Below are positions 1-8,812 of a stretch of DNA of 64,000 nt, piece after piece. How positions within the stretch are numbered: position 1 is the stretch's first letter; every line of letters starts with the position of its first letter. The DNA lies in assembly GCA_963830725.1 (NCBI GenBank), contig CAWHNO010000017.1, positions 186,001-250,000 of the forward strand, in the 5' to 3' direction. A program made the translations under genes and the position numbers. This stretch comes from DASSUW01 sp963830725. Its GTDB lineage: Bacteria > Actinomycetota > Thermoleophilia > Solirubrobacterales > Solirubrobacteraceae. The notes beneath the pieces were generated by a model. The model had not been told where the DNA came from, searched no databases, and was given only the letters and a program-made list of their open reading frames with translations.

Positions 1-276
1 GGCCTGCCGGCGCGGCTCGAGATCCCCCTCGACGCGATCGCCGGCACGGTCGAGCCGAGCCGCGCCGCCCTGTTCGACGGCGCGTTCCGGCCCAAGTCGA
101 TCGTGCGCGGCCGCTGGGAGCGGCTGTGGATGGCCGAGCACCGCGGCGCCGTGCTGCCGCCGATCAGCGTGGTGCGCGTGCGCGACGGCTACGCCGTCCG
201 CGACGGGCACCACCGCGTGTCGGTGGCGAGGGCGCGGGGCGCCCTCACCATCGACGCCGCGGTGGAAGCCGGCTAG
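1..276 (+). CDS. ParB-like nuclease-domain protein, C-terminal part only
   Basis: Reading frame 1 is open from the first base to a TAG at 274-276, giving the last 91 residues of a protein whose start lies outside the window. Near its end is the segment RDGHHRVSVARARG, the signature of ParB/sulfiredoxin-like domains (DGHHRxxxA), which in this family binds or cleaves nucleotide phosphates. The upstream portion (LPARLEIPLDAIAGTVEPSR) resembles stand-alone ParB-like proteins common in Actinobacteria, not chromosomal ParB, because no HTH or dimerisation domain follows. Its stop shares the palindromic CTAG at 273-276 with the convergent serine hydrolase. The function is not established; a true partitioning role is unlikely from what is visible. 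Confidence 0.7.
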   Translation, partial: GLPARLEIPLDAIAGTVEPSRAALFDGAFRPKSIVRGRWERLWMAEHRGAVLPPISVVRVRDGYAVRDGHHRVSVARARGALTIDAAVEAG

Positions 277-2147
277 AGCTCGGCGAGCATCTGCTCGCCG
301 ATCTCGCGGCTCAGCAGGCTGGCGCTGTGCCCGCCGCCCTGGCGGTTTGACAGCACCGAGATCACGATGCCGTCGTCCGGGTAGATCCGCAGGTAGGCCT
401 TGGCGCCCGGCTGGCCGCCGGCCTTGCCGACCACGCGCTGGCCGTTGTCGGCGGTGCCGACATCCCAGCCCATCGCGTAGCTGCCGATCGGGTCCCACAT
501 CTCCTCGCGCTGGTCCTCGCTGAGGATCGTGCCGTCGAGGATCCCCATCCCGAACCGGGTGAGATCGCGGGGCGAGGAGACGAAGCCGCCGCCGCCCCAC
601 TTGTTGGTGGTGTCGTCGCCGGCGTACTCGTCGTTGTCGGTCTCGTAGAGCGTCGCCCGGTCCGGCAGCGAGCCGGCGAGGTTCTCGGTCCGCAGGGTGG
701 TCAGCCCGAACGGCAGCGTGAGCTCGCCGAGCGCGATCTGGTCGAACGACGTGCCCTCGAGACCTTCGAACACCCCCGCGGCGGCGTTGGACGCGAACGT
801 GCTGTACAGATACTGCCCCGGCGTGCAGCCCAGCGCCTGGTCCGCGAACGCCTCGAGGACCTCGAGCGACGATCCGTACTCGGTCTGGTTCTGGCTCGAC
901 ATGCCCGCGGGGTAGTGGACCAGGCAGCTGCGGTTCATCAGCGTCTGCCGGACCGTGTACGTGTGGTGCGCGGGCAGCTGCGGCAGGTAGTCCTGGATCG
1001 GGTCGTCGAGGTCGAGCGACGGGTGCTCGGCGACCATCCGCATCGCGAGCGCGCCGGTAACGGCCTTGCTGACCGACGCGATCCGGTTCACGGAACCGCT
1101 GTGCATCCAGACGTCGTCGGCGACGTCCTGGTCGCCCGCGCCGCCGAGGTACACGAGCTTCCCGTCATGGGCGATGGCGATGCCGATGCCCGGCACGTCG
1201 TGCTCGTCGCGCTCGGCCTTGACGGCCGCGTCGACGTCGGCGCGCAGCGGCCAGTTCGGCCGGCTGGAGTTCTGGCGCCAGATACCGGAGTAGCGGACGC
1301 CCGAGCTCGTCGGGTACTTCTCGTAGTTGTCGAGCCGGTAGCCCTTGTCGGCGAGCTGGTTCCAGCGGTTGCGGTACTGCGTGGCGGTGAGGTCGCGGTA
1401 CAGGTACCAGCCGCGCCCGCTGCGGTTCTCGACCCAGATGCCCGCGTAGCGGCGGCCGCTGCCGGTCTCGATCGCCTCGAAGTCGAGGCTGCGCAGGCCC
1501 TGGTCCGCGTACGACTGGAACGTGCTCGAGAACTGCGCCGACGTCATGTTGCGCTTCAGCTTCCAGGCGAGCGATTCGCGGTTCTCGACCCAGATCGCGC
1601 CGTGGCGCAGCTCGTTGCCGACCTTGTAGACCTCGAAGTCGATCGGCAGGTAGCCGCGGTCGCGGTAGTGGTCGAACTTCTCGGAGAACTCGGCCGAGGT
1701 GACGCCGCGGTACGACGCCCAGCCGAAGCCCTCGCGGTTCTCGACCCAGACGCCGGCGTACTGCCGGTCGCCGTTACGCACGTAGGTCTCCTGGTCGACG
1801 AGCCGGTAGCCGCGGTCGCGGTAGTGCGTCCAGCGCTCGTGGAACTCGTTGCTCGTGAGGTTGCGCAGGCTGGCCCAGCCGCGCCCGTCGGGGTTCTTCC
1901 TGAAGACCGCCCCGACGCGGTAGTCGCCGTCGATCACGTCGACCTCGAGGTCGATCACCATGTGGTCGGCCTTCAGCGCGGCGAACTTGGAGGCGAACTG
2001 GGAGCTCGTGAGGTTGCGGTACGAGAGCCAGCTCGTCTCGTTCGGGTCGAACACGCTGGTCGGCACGGCCGGCGTGGCGCCGGCCGGGCTCGCGAAGGCG
2101 AGGCAGGCGGCCAGTGCGGCGAGGATGAGGGTGCTGCGAGCGGACAT
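273..2147 (-). CDS. Secreted serine hydrolase (beta-lactamase family) with five BTRD repeats
   Basis: The protein has 624 aa; the ATG at 2147 is preceded by GGAGGA. A signal peptide (hydrophobic residues 5-20, cleavage near Ala-Gly-Ala at about 24) is followed by five tandem repeats of about 50 residues (about 33-305). Each repeat has a W-x-x-Y/L-R-x-(L/V/M)-(T/S)-x-x-(Q/E)-(F/Y) core and ends in a G-x-(I/V)-(W/F)-x-(E/K/Q)-N segment, matching the bacterial tandem repeat domain (BTRD1). A class C beta-lactamase/DD-peptidase-like domain follows, with the S-V-S-K tetrad at 358-361 (nucleophile Ser358), Tyr448 in a YST motif as in LACTB-type hydrolases, and a C-terminal G-K-A-G-G segment where the third motif is expected. 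It is probably an exported serine hydrolase or peptidase; the substrate is unknown. The repeats probably form a beta-propeller-like binding module, which is inference. Confidence 0.85.
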   Translation of the reverse strand: MSARSTLILAALAACLAFASPAGATPAVPTSVFDPNETSWLSYRNLTSSQFASKFAALKADHMVIDLEVDVIDGDYRVGAVFRKNPDGRGWASLRNLTSNEFHERWTHYRDRGYRLVDQETYVRNGDRQYAGVWVENREGFGWASYRGVTSAEFSEKFDHYRDRGYLPIDFEVYKVGNELRHGAIWVENRESLAWKLKRNMTSAQFSSTFQSYADQGLRSLDFEAIETGSGRRYAGIWVENRSGRGWYLYRDLTATQYRNRWNQLADKGYRLDNYEKYPTSSGVRYSGIWRQNSSRPNWPLRADVDAAVKAERDEHDVPGIGIAIAHDGKLVYLGGAGDQDVADDVWMHSGSVNRIASVSKAVTGALAMRMVAEHPSLDLDDPIQDYLPQLPAHHTYTVRQTLMNRSCLVHYPAGMSSQNQTEYGSSLEVLEAFADQALGCTPGQYLYSTFASNAAAGVFEGLEGTSFDQIALGELTLPFGLTTLRTENLAGSLPDRATLYETDNDEYAGDDTTNKWGGGGFVSSPRDLTRFGMGILDGTILSEDQREEMWDPIGSYAMGWDVGTADNGQRVVGKAGGQPGAKAYLRIYPDDGIVISVLSNRQGGGHSASLLSREIGEQMLAEL

Positions 2148-2204
2148 CGTGTCCTCCTTGGACGTGGATGTCTGCTCAACCGGGCGGAGGTGGGTTTCTT
2201 ACGG

Positions 2205-2588
2205 TCAGAGCCGGCCGGCGAGTCGCAGGCGTGGAATCACGCAGTCGCTGATCGCCGGGGCGAGGCGGGCCGCGGGCTCCGCCGGCCACCACCGCAGCGC
2301 GGCGATCTCCGCCGCCGGCGCCGGAACGCCGGCGAGGCGGGTGAGGAACACCGTCATCCACATCTCGACGCCCTCGAGCGCGGCCGGCGCGCGAACCTCG
2401 GTGAACGGCTCCGCCATGCCGATCCCGACCCCCAGCTCCTCGGTGAGCTCTCGCTCGAGGCACTCGAGCGGCGCCTCGCCGGGCTCGGGCTTGCCGCCGG
2501 GCAGGTAGAACACGTCGGGCGCCGCGCGCTTGCTGACCAGCAGCAGCCCGCGCGAGCCCAGGACGGCGGCGGCGATGACGCGGAGCAT
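2205..2588 (-). CDS. NUDIX hydrolase
   Basis: The protein has 127 aa if started at the ATG at 2588 (MLRVIAAAVLGS), which fits the usual first beta strand of the family; the frame stays open further upstream but runs into a palindrome. A complete Nudix box is present: G-K-P-E-P-G-E, then seven residues, then R-E-L-T-E-E-L-G-V, satisfying Gx5Ex7REUxEExGU. The segment just before it (DVFYLPGGK) is typical of MutT-like or NADH pyrophosphatase-like members. These enzymes hydrolyse a nucleoside diphosphate linked to another moiety in a Mg-dependent reaction; the substrate cannot be read from sequence. It lies downstream of the alpha/beta hydrolase on the same strand but is separated from it by a strong palindrome, so it probably has its own promoter. 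Confidence 0.85.
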   Translation of the reverse strand: MLRVIAAAVLGSRGLLLVSKRAAPDVFYLPGGKPEPGEAPLECLERELTEELGVGIGMAEPFTEVRAPAALEGVEMWMTVFLTRLAGVPAPAAEIAALRWWPAEPAARLAPAISDCVIPRLRLAGRL

Positions 2589-2647
2589 GCCGTTCGGTAT
2601 ACCGCCCGCCGTGGACGACTGGCGCGACTTGGGCGGTGGGTCTGACC

Positions 2648-2696
2648 GGGGTGTGCTCCCGAATGCTGAATATTTCAGCACTGGGGAGCACACCCC
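2648..2696. repeat. 49-nt near-perfect palindrome between two minus-strand genes
   Basis: The arms at 2648-2670 and 2674-2696 pair with only two mismatches (2661/2683 and 2663/2681) around a 3-base loop TAT. The outer 13 bp (GGGGTGTGCTCCC) pair perfectly. It lies after the alpha/beta hydrolase (minus) and before the Nudix start, so it could terminate the former. There is no T-run, so a classical intrinsic terminator is not supported. It resembles the other long palindromes of this window in architecture. Confidence 0.75.
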
Positions 2697-2726
2697 CGTC
2701 GATCCCGCTCCCTTGATGCCGCAGTT

Positions 2727-3518
2727 TCAGGCCCGCGCCGCGATCTCAGCGATGACGCGTGAGAGCTGGCCGCCCTGCCACGCGAGCGGCGACTTGCCGG
2801 GCTCCTCTGACAGCAGCGTCGCCTCCGGGATCGCCTCCGCGTAGCGCTCACCGGTCGCGTACGGGTGCTCGGGGTCGGCCTCGTCGCGGCTTGCGACCAC
2901 GACGGCCGGCAGGTCGAGCCGCGCGAGGTCGTCCCACGACTCGAACGGCCGCGAGCGCGGCACCTCGCGCAGCGCGTCGGCGACCGCCTCCGGGTGCTCG
3001 TGGGCGGACAGGCGCTGCCGCAGCACCGTCTTGACGGTCTCCCGGAACGACTCCGGCACGCGCGGCTCGCCGTAGGCCTCGAGGAACCCCTCCACGCCTT
3101 CGGACCGCAGCCCGTCCGACAATGCGTCCCAGCGCTCCAGCCCGCGCTCGCCCTCCTCCGGGTCGAAGGCCGGCGTGATCAGGACCAGCGCCGCCGCGCG
3201 CTCCGGATGCTCCAACGCGAAGCGCGCGATCGTGTGCGCGCCCATCGAGGCGCCGGCCAGGACCGCGCGGTCGATGCCGCGGTCGTCGAGCACGGCCAGC
3301 AGGTCCGCCGCCAGCTCCCCGTACCCGTAGGCGTCGGCCGGATCGCTTCGCCCGTGACCGCGCGCGTCGTACATCACCACGCGGTGCCCGCCGCGCTCGA
3401 GGTTCTTCGATCCCATCACCACGTACCGGCGCGTCGCTGTGAGGCCGTGGAGCAGGACGACCGCTGTCCCCTCCCCTGCCTCCTCGCCGGCGACGCCGCC
3501 AACCTTGAAGTCACCCAT
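2727..3518 (-). CDS. Alpha/beta-fold hydrolase
   Basis: The protein has 263 aa. It shows the oxyanion segment LLHGLTATR (about 22-30), the Y-D-A-R-G-H-G-R-S-D motif (50-59) and the nucleophile elbow G-A-S-M-G with Ser91. An Asp/Glu-rich stretch with V-V-V-A-S-R-D-E-A-D (about 208-217) supplies the likely acid residue. The usual late catalytic His (G-H-x-x-x in most members) is not obvious: the last ~40 residues contain no histidine, and the equivalent position reads K-S-P-L-A-W. The only nearby His is in D-P-E-H-P-Y. This may be a subfamily with altered catalysis or a non-enzymatic member. The substrate is unknown. It is divergent from the thioredoxin gene with a 20-bp gap, so the two probably share a regulatory region. 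Confidence 0.8.
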   Translation of the reverse strand: MGDFKVGGVAGEEAGEGTAVVLLHGLTATRRYVVMGSKNLERGGHRVVMYDARGHGRSDPADAYGYGELAADLLAVLDDRGIDRAVLAGASMGAHTIARFALEHPERAAALVLITPAFDPEEGERGLERWDALSDGLRSEGVEGFLEAYGEPRVPESFRETVKTVLRQRLSAHEHPEAVADALREVPRSRPFESWDDLARLDLPAVVVASRDEADPEHPYATGERYAEAIPEATLLSEEPGKSPLAWQGGQLSRVIAEIAARA

Positions 3519-3538
3519 GGGGGTCTATTCTCGTTGAC

Positions 3539-4277
3539 GTGATCTTCGACACCTCAGAGGCGACGTTCGAGCAGGACGTCATCGAGCGCTCGCGCACGGT
3601 GCCCGTGGTCGTCGACTTCTGGGCCGAGTGGTGCGGTCCCTGCCGGCAACTCACCCCCGTGCTCGAGCGCCTGGTCACCGAGCGCGAGGGCCAGGTCGCG
3701 CTGGCCAAGCTCGACACCGACGCCAACCCCCAGATCTCGGCCGCCTTCGGCATCCAGGGCATTCCCGCCGTCAAGGCCTTCAAGGACGGCCGCATGGTCT
3801 CCGAGTTCGTCGGCGCCCAGCCGCCGCCCCGCGTCGAGCAGTTCCTCGAAGCCCTGCTTCCCTCCGAGGCCGACGCGCTCGTGGACTCCGGCGACGAGGC
3901 CGCGCTGCGGCGGGCGCTCGAGCTCGAGCCCGGACGCGCCGACGCAGCCGTCCCGCTCGCCCGCATCCTGTACGAGCGCGGCGAGACCGACGAGGCGCTC
4001 GAGCTGCTCGGCAACGTCGCCGGCTCGTTCGCGGCCGACGGCCTGGCCGCCCGCATCCGGCTCGAACGGGAGCCCGAGCTGCGCGAGGCCTTCGACGCGC
4101 TCGACGCCGGCGAGACCGAGCGCGGTCTCGACCGGCTGATCGAGCGCGATCCCCGCCAACGGCGACGACCGGCGCGAGGACCTGCGACGTGCGGTGGTGG
4201 GGGTGCTCGACGACCTCGGCGTCGACCATCCCCTGGCCCGCGAGTCGCGCCGCAAGCTCGCCAGCGCGCTGTACTAG
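3539..4277 (+). CDS. Thioredoxin-domain co-chaperone (YbbN/CnoX-like), frameshifted in this assembly
   Basis: The GTG start at 3539 gives a thioredoxin fold with W-C-G-P-C (Cys32, Cys35) and a cis-Pro motif G-I-P-A-V (about 75), followed by a helical TPR-like C-terminal region (about 115-245). That architecture is the YbbN/CnoX class, which protects clients under oxidative stress. At about 4150-4154 the run CCCC shifts the frame. Removing one C restores a family-like ending (D-P-A-N-G-D-D-R-R-E-D-L, then V-G-V-L-D-D-L-G, ending L-A-S-A-L-Y) with stop TAG at 4275-4277, giving 245 aa. Without the correction the frame runs on into unrelated Arg/Pro-rich sequence. A homopolymer indel is the simplest explanation. 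It is convergent with the LuxR-type regulator, with a hairpin between them. Confidence 0.85.
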
Positions 4278-4286
4278 AACGCCGCA

Positions 4287-4314
4287 GTGCCCGGCGCGAT
4301 TCCGCGCCGGACAC
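4287..4314. terminator. Bidirectional terminator-like hairpin between convergent genes
   Basis: GTGCCCGGCGCG (4287-4298) pairs with CGCGCCGGACAC (4303-4314) over a 4-base loop, with one internal mismatch. It sits in the 49-bp gap between the convergent thioredoxin (stop 4277) and LuxR (stop 4327) genes, the expected position for a shared terminator. No clear T-run is seen on either strand. Confidence 0.5.
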
Positions 4315-4326
4315 CTGTGGCTTGCG

Positions 4327-7028
4327 TTAGGGTGCGCCGACGAGCTCGCGCGGCGCGGCGCCGCCTGCGACGAGCTTGACAAGCTCGGTGCGGGAGGCGA
4401 TGTCGAGCTTCTGGAAGACCTTGCGCAGGTGGTACTCGACGGTCTTGGGGCTCAGGAACAGCTGGCCGGCGATCTCGCGGTTGCGGCCGCCCTCGGCCAC
4501 GAGTCGGGCGATCTGCAGCTCCTGCGGCGTGAGGTCGTCGAGCGTGCTCGCGTCGCGCTTGCGCGCGGTCTCCCCGTCGCGCGCAGCTCGCTCGCCGCCC
4601 GGTCCGCCCACGGAGCCGCTCCCAGACGCTCGAAGCCGTCGTGCGCCGCTCGCAGGTGCGCCCGGGCCTCGGTCTTGCGCCGGGCGCGACGCAGGAACTC
4701 CCCGTAGGACAGCTGCGTTCGTGCCTGCACGAACGGCCACGGCACGCTCTCGTGCATGGCGAGGCACTCCTGGAAGCGCGCGTCGGCGTCCTCCGCGGGT
4801 GCCATCAGCGCGCGCGCTCGTGCGAGCACGACGTCGCCGACGACGAGCCCCGAGTGGTGCGTCCAGCGTCGCCACGCGGCCACCGCCTCGAGCGCGTCGT
4901 CAGGCCGCCCCGCGCGCGCCGCCGCCTCGACGAGGTCGTCGATCACCGTGTAGCGGTAGGTCATGTGCCCGTCGTCGAAAACGGCGGTCAGACGGGCCAA
5001 GGCGTCCTCGGGTCGCCCCAGCCCGAGCTCGAGGACGGCGAGCGCCAGCTGCGCCACCGACACCGGATGGCAGTTGCCACGCGCCTCGCCGAGGGCGATC
5101 GCCTCGCCGGCCCGCCGGCGGCACGAAGACTCGCGACCGCGGACGCCGTCGACGTGCGCGAGCAGCGCGAGGTTCACCGCCACGAGACCCGCCTGACCAG
5201 TCTCGCGCGAGAGGGCCAGCGCTTCGGTCGCCGACGACTCGGCGGCGGCGAAGCGCGCCGGCGCGAGCTCCCAGGTGGCGCGAGTCGTGAGGATGGCGCA
5301 CAAGTCCCCGAGCGCCCCCGTTGCCCGCGCCAGGCGTTCGGCACGGGCCGCCAGCAGCGCCGGCTGAACGAGGTCGCCGGTGTAGCCGGCCGCCCACGCG
5401 GCGTGCAGCAGCGTCAGCGGTTCGGACGAGTCGGCGGCCAGCTCGAGCCCTTCCGTGAGCGCTGCGAACGTGGCGTCGAAGTCGTCGGCCGCGAACGCCG
5501 TGAAGCCGCGGGCCACCGCGAGCGCCGACCGCTCGTCGGGCGTGCCGGCACGGATCTCCCCGACGTGCGCGCGGAGCTCCGGGAGTCGGTCCCATACCTG
5601 TGCCTGGGCGCACGCCTCCGCCGCGACGACGGCGGCCTTGAGGGCGGCGGCCGGAGCGGCATCGCGCCCGCGGTCCAGTGCCTCCATGGCCCACTCGAAC
5701 GACTCGCGCGGGTCGCTGCGATGCATGGCCACCGTGGCTCTCACCAGCGCCGCGCGCGTCGCGCACGCCGGGTCCGTGACGGTGGCCATGCGGCCGACGA
5801 GCGCCAGCGCGCGGTCGCCGTCGCCGGCCATGGCCGCGGCCTCGGCGGCAGAGACGAGCCGCAGCGCGCGCGCATCGGACTCGCTCGACAGCTCGGCCGC
5901 TCGCTCGAACGCCGTGGAGGCCGCGGCGTGGCCGGCCCGTGAGCGTGCCCGATCCGCGCTGCGCTCGAGCTCGGCGGCCACCGCGTCGTCCGTGCCGAGG
6001 ACCGCCGCGGCGTGGTGCCACGCGCGGCGGTCGGCGTCATCCTCCCCGGTGAGGACGTCGGCGAGCGCCGTGTGGGCATGGGCGCGAGCTCCGAACGGCG
6101 CCGAGTCGTAGACCGCGGAGCGCACGAGCGGGTGCCGGAATGTGATCGTGCCGTGTGCCGCGTGGATGAGACCGGCGGACTCTGCAGGCTCGAGCGCCCG
6201 CGCGTCGAGACCGAGCTCCCGGGCGGCTGCCCCCACCACGGACAGCGACGTCGTGCTGTCCGCGGCAGCGAGCAGCAGCAGCTCCTGGGTGCCGGCCGGC
6301 AGGCCGTGCACGCGGGCGGCGAACGCCTGCTCCGCCCCGCCGGCGCCGGCGCCGTCGCGCACGAGCTCGAGCAGCGCCAGCGGGTTGCCGACCGCCCGCG
6401 CGACGACGTCCTCGCGGCGTGCGGCGTCGATGCCGGCCCCGTAGCGCTCGCGCAGCAGCGTGCGCGCGGACTCCTCCGCGAGTCGCTCGACGCGCAACTC
6501 CGGTACGCCGGGAAGCGCATACGGGCGTGTGGGGTCGTCGCGGACCGCGAACAGCAGCACGACGCCCTCTGCGTGCAAGCGGCGAGCCACGAAGCCGAGC
6601 GCGAGACCGGACTCGCGGTCGAACCACGCAGCATCGTCCAGGAGCACGAGGATGGGCTGCTCCTCGGCGCTGTCGGCGAGCAGCGTGAGCGTGCCCGCGC
6701 CGACCAGGAAGCGGTCGGCGTCACGCTCGTCGGACAGACCGAGCGCGCCGCGCAGGGCGCGCGCCTGCGGCTCGGCCAGGCCGTCGATCCGGTCCTCGAG
6801 TGGGCGCAGCAGCTGGTGCAGGGTGGCGTAGGGCAGCTCGGCCTCGGACTCGATCCCTGTGGCTCGCAGCACGCGGAAGCCGGTGGCCGTCTCCGCCGCG
6901 TGCTCGAGCAGCGCGGTCTTGCCGATGCCCGCTTCGCCGCGCAGAACCAGCGCACCACTGGTTCCGAGGCGAGCCGCTTCCAGTAGTCGTCCGAGCCCTG
7001 CCTGCTCGGTCTCACGACCGATCAGCAT
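4327..7028 (-). CDS. Large ATP-binding LuxR-type transcriptional regulator (LAL/MalT-like), one frameshift
   Basis: About 900 aa. An N-terminal AAA/STAND ATPase carries Walker A G-E-A-G-I-G-K-T (31-38) and Walker B I-L-V-L-L-D-D (about 125). A long alpha-helical TPR-like region follows (about 350-800), then a C-terminal LuxR helix-turn-helix: L-T-P-Q-E-L-Q-I-A-R-L-V-A-E-G, N-R-E-I-A, S-P-K-T-V-E-Y-H-L-R-K-V-F-Q-K-L. The HTH lies in a different frame from the rest. The switch falls at about 4572-4575 (CCCC on the plus strand), where one missing base separates S-E-L-R-A-T-G from E-T-A-R-K-R. With one base added the total is an exact multiple of three. Such proteins are signal-gated activators; the inducer and targets are unknown. 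The start ATG at 7028 is divergent from the NADH dehydrogenase gene. Confidence 0.85.
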
Positions 7029-7100
7029 GCACCGATCCTAGGGCACGGACTGGTGATCGTCCGGATTCGATGAGGGTGCCACGAGCGTAGCTTCGCCGCC

Positions 7101-8384
7101 ATGACCTCGACCCTCTCCTTCCCCCGCCGAGCCGCCCGCGGCGGAACGCTCGTGATCGGCGGCGGCTTCGCCGGCAGCTACGTCGCCCGGCGGCTGGCCA
7201 AGACCGGTGCCACGATCGTGAACCCGACGAACTTCATGCTCTACACGCCGCTGCTGCCCGAGGCGGCCTCCGGGGCCCTGGAGCCCCGCCGGGTCGTCGT
7301 CCCGATCCGGACGATGTGCCCGCACGCCGAGCTCGATCGTCGGGATTCGTCTCCGAGCTCGACGTCGACAATCGAGTCGCCCGCATCCGGACCGAGACCG
7401 GGGTGATCGACCTCACGTTCGACGAGGTCGTGATCGCCCTCGGCGGCCTGTCCCGCGTGCCCGACGTGCCCGGACTGCGCGAGCACGCGCTGCAGTTCAA
7501 GGACCTGGCCGACGCGATCGCCCTGCGCAACCACGTCCTGCACCAGCTCGAGCTGGCCGACGCCGACCTCGAGAACGCCGAGCGGCGGCTGACCTTCGCC
7601 TTCGTGGGCGCCGGCTACGCTGGCGTCGAGGCGCTGGCCGAGGCGCACGACCTCGTGCGCGAGTCGCTCCGCCACTACCCGCGGCTGCGCGACGTCCCGC
7701 AGCGCTGGCTGCTGGTCGACGGCGGCGATCGCGTGCTGGCCCAGGCGCCGCAGGGCCTCGGCGACTACGCGGCGCGCGACCTTGCCAAGCGCGGCATCGA
7801 GATCCGTCTCGGCACCAGGCTGGAGTCGCTCGACGCGCAGGGCGCCACGTTCTCCGACGGCACGCGCATCGAGACGGCCAGCCTCGTGTGGGCTGCCGGA
7901 GTGGAGGCGAACCCGCTCGTGAGCGAGCTCGGCCTGCCGGTCGACGAGCGCGGCCGCGTGCTGGTCGACGAGCACCTGCGCGTGAAGGGCATGGAGCACG
8001 TGTGGGCGCTCGGCGACTGCGCCGCCGTGCCCAACGCCGCCACGCCCGGGACCTTCGACCCGGCGACCTGCCAGCACGCGCTGCGGCAGGCACGGCGGCT
8101 CACGAAGAACCTGCGCGGCAAGGAGAAGCCCTACCGCTACCGCACGCTCGGGCAGGTCGCCGACGCTCGGCCGCCGCCACGGCATCGCGCAGCTCCCCGG
8201 CGTGCGCCTGAAGGGCTTCGACGGCTGGATCGTGGCGCGCGTCTACCACCTGCTCCAGCTGCCGTCGATCGGCCGCCGCACACGTGTGATGACCGACTGG
8301 ATCACCTCCGGACTGTTCCGGCGCGACATCGCCGAGCTCACGGCGCTGAACGCGGTCGGCGCGACGGAGGTGCATCGCGCATGA
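7101..8384 (+). CDS. NAD(P)/FAD-dependent oxidoreductase, type II NADH dehydrogenase-like, two frameshifts
   Basis: About 427 aa. The first dinucleotide-binding motif is V-I-G-G-G-F-A-G-S-Y (FAD), followed by N-F-M-L-Y-T-P-L-L-P-E-A-A-S-G, the quinone-reductase signature of NDH-2 enzymes. The second motif F-V-G-A-G-Y-A-G-V-E binds NADH, and W-A-L-G-D-C-A-A-V-P is the second FAD-contacting segment. The C-terminal amphipathic/membrane-associated part (V-Y-H-L-L-Q-L-P, then V-M-T-D-W) is present. The frame changes near 7325-7345 (after C-P-H-A-E-L) and again near 8161 (extra G; correction gives G-Q-V-A-T-L-G-R-R-H-G). Net length is a multiple of three, so one missing and one extra base are most likely. 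The role would be electron transfer from NADH to the quinone pool at the inner membrane face. The stop overlaps the next gene (ATGA). Confidence 0.85.
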
Positions 8385-8698
8385 CCTATCCGTCGCTCGA
8401 GGCCTTCTACAGAGGCGACCACCGGCGGCGGTCGTCGCGCGAGCGCGACGTCGGCCTGTTCTGGCGCGGCCGCGCCGGCGCCACCTACCGGGCGGCGTGG
8501 GTGCAGGCCACCGGCGAGGTGTATCTCCTCAAGCACGGGCGCCCGGACTGCAAGGGCGGTCCGGTGCGCCTGATCGGCCGGTACGAATCGCGCGAGGTGG
8601 ACGAGACGTTCGCCGGCTGGCGCGACGTTTGCGGGCGGCCGAAGTCGCTCGACTGGCTGCTCGACCGCGCGGCCCACGAACATCAACTGCGGCATTGA
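8381..8698 (+). CDS. Conserved hypothetical protein coupled to the NADH dehydrogenase gene
   Basis: The protein has 105 aa; the ATG at 8381 overlaps the upstream TGA (ATGA), so it is probably co-translated with the NADH dehydrogenase-like gene. The sequence starts M-T-Y-P-S-L-E-A-F-Y-R-G-D and contains R-S-R-E-x-D-V-G-L-F-W-R-G-type charged/aromatic segments (S-S-R-E-R-D-V-G-L-F-W-R), a possible small beta-sheet core (A-A-W-V-Q-A-T-G-E-V-Y-L-L-K) and a C-terminal helix with W-R-D-V-C-G and L-D-W-L-L-D-R-A. It has no signal peptide or membrane segment. I do not recognise a characterised family. The W-V-x-x-T-G-E-V-Y pattern suggests a small protein whose homologues accompany actinobacterial operons. 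Confidence 0.7.
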   Translation: MTYPSLEAFYRGDHRRRSSRERDVGLFWRGRAGATYRAAWVQATGEVYLLKHGRPDCKGGPVRLIGRYESREVDETFAGWRDVCGRPKSLDWLLDRAAHEHQLRH

Positions 8699-8728
8699 GA
8701 GAGCCGGATCGAGGTTCGCGCGATTCGC

Positions 8729-8767
8729 GTGTCGACTTTGTACGGCTGAGCCGTACCAACTCGACAC
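8729..8767. repeat. 39-nt palindrome between convergent genes
   Basis: GTGTCGA-c-TT-t-GTACGGC pairs with GCCGTAC-c-AA-c-TCGACAC around a 3-base loop TGA (8747-8749), with only two mismatches in 18 bp. It lies in the 114-bp gap between the convergent hypothetical gene (stop 8698) and dinB (stop 8813). The core GTACGGCT is shared with the palindrome at 42397-42441. It could act as a bidirectional terminator or RNA-stabilising hairpin. Confidence 0.75.
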
Positions 8768-8812
8768 TCGGCGGCGCTGGCGGTCGACAGCCCACCTCCC
8801 CACCCAGCCGCA

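Noticed and set aside
915..2645. A long plus-strand reading frame across the serine hydrolase gene
   Set aside because: It is the antisense shadow of the BTRD-hydrolase gene, Arg/Val/Ala-rich without domains; high GC makes such frames common.
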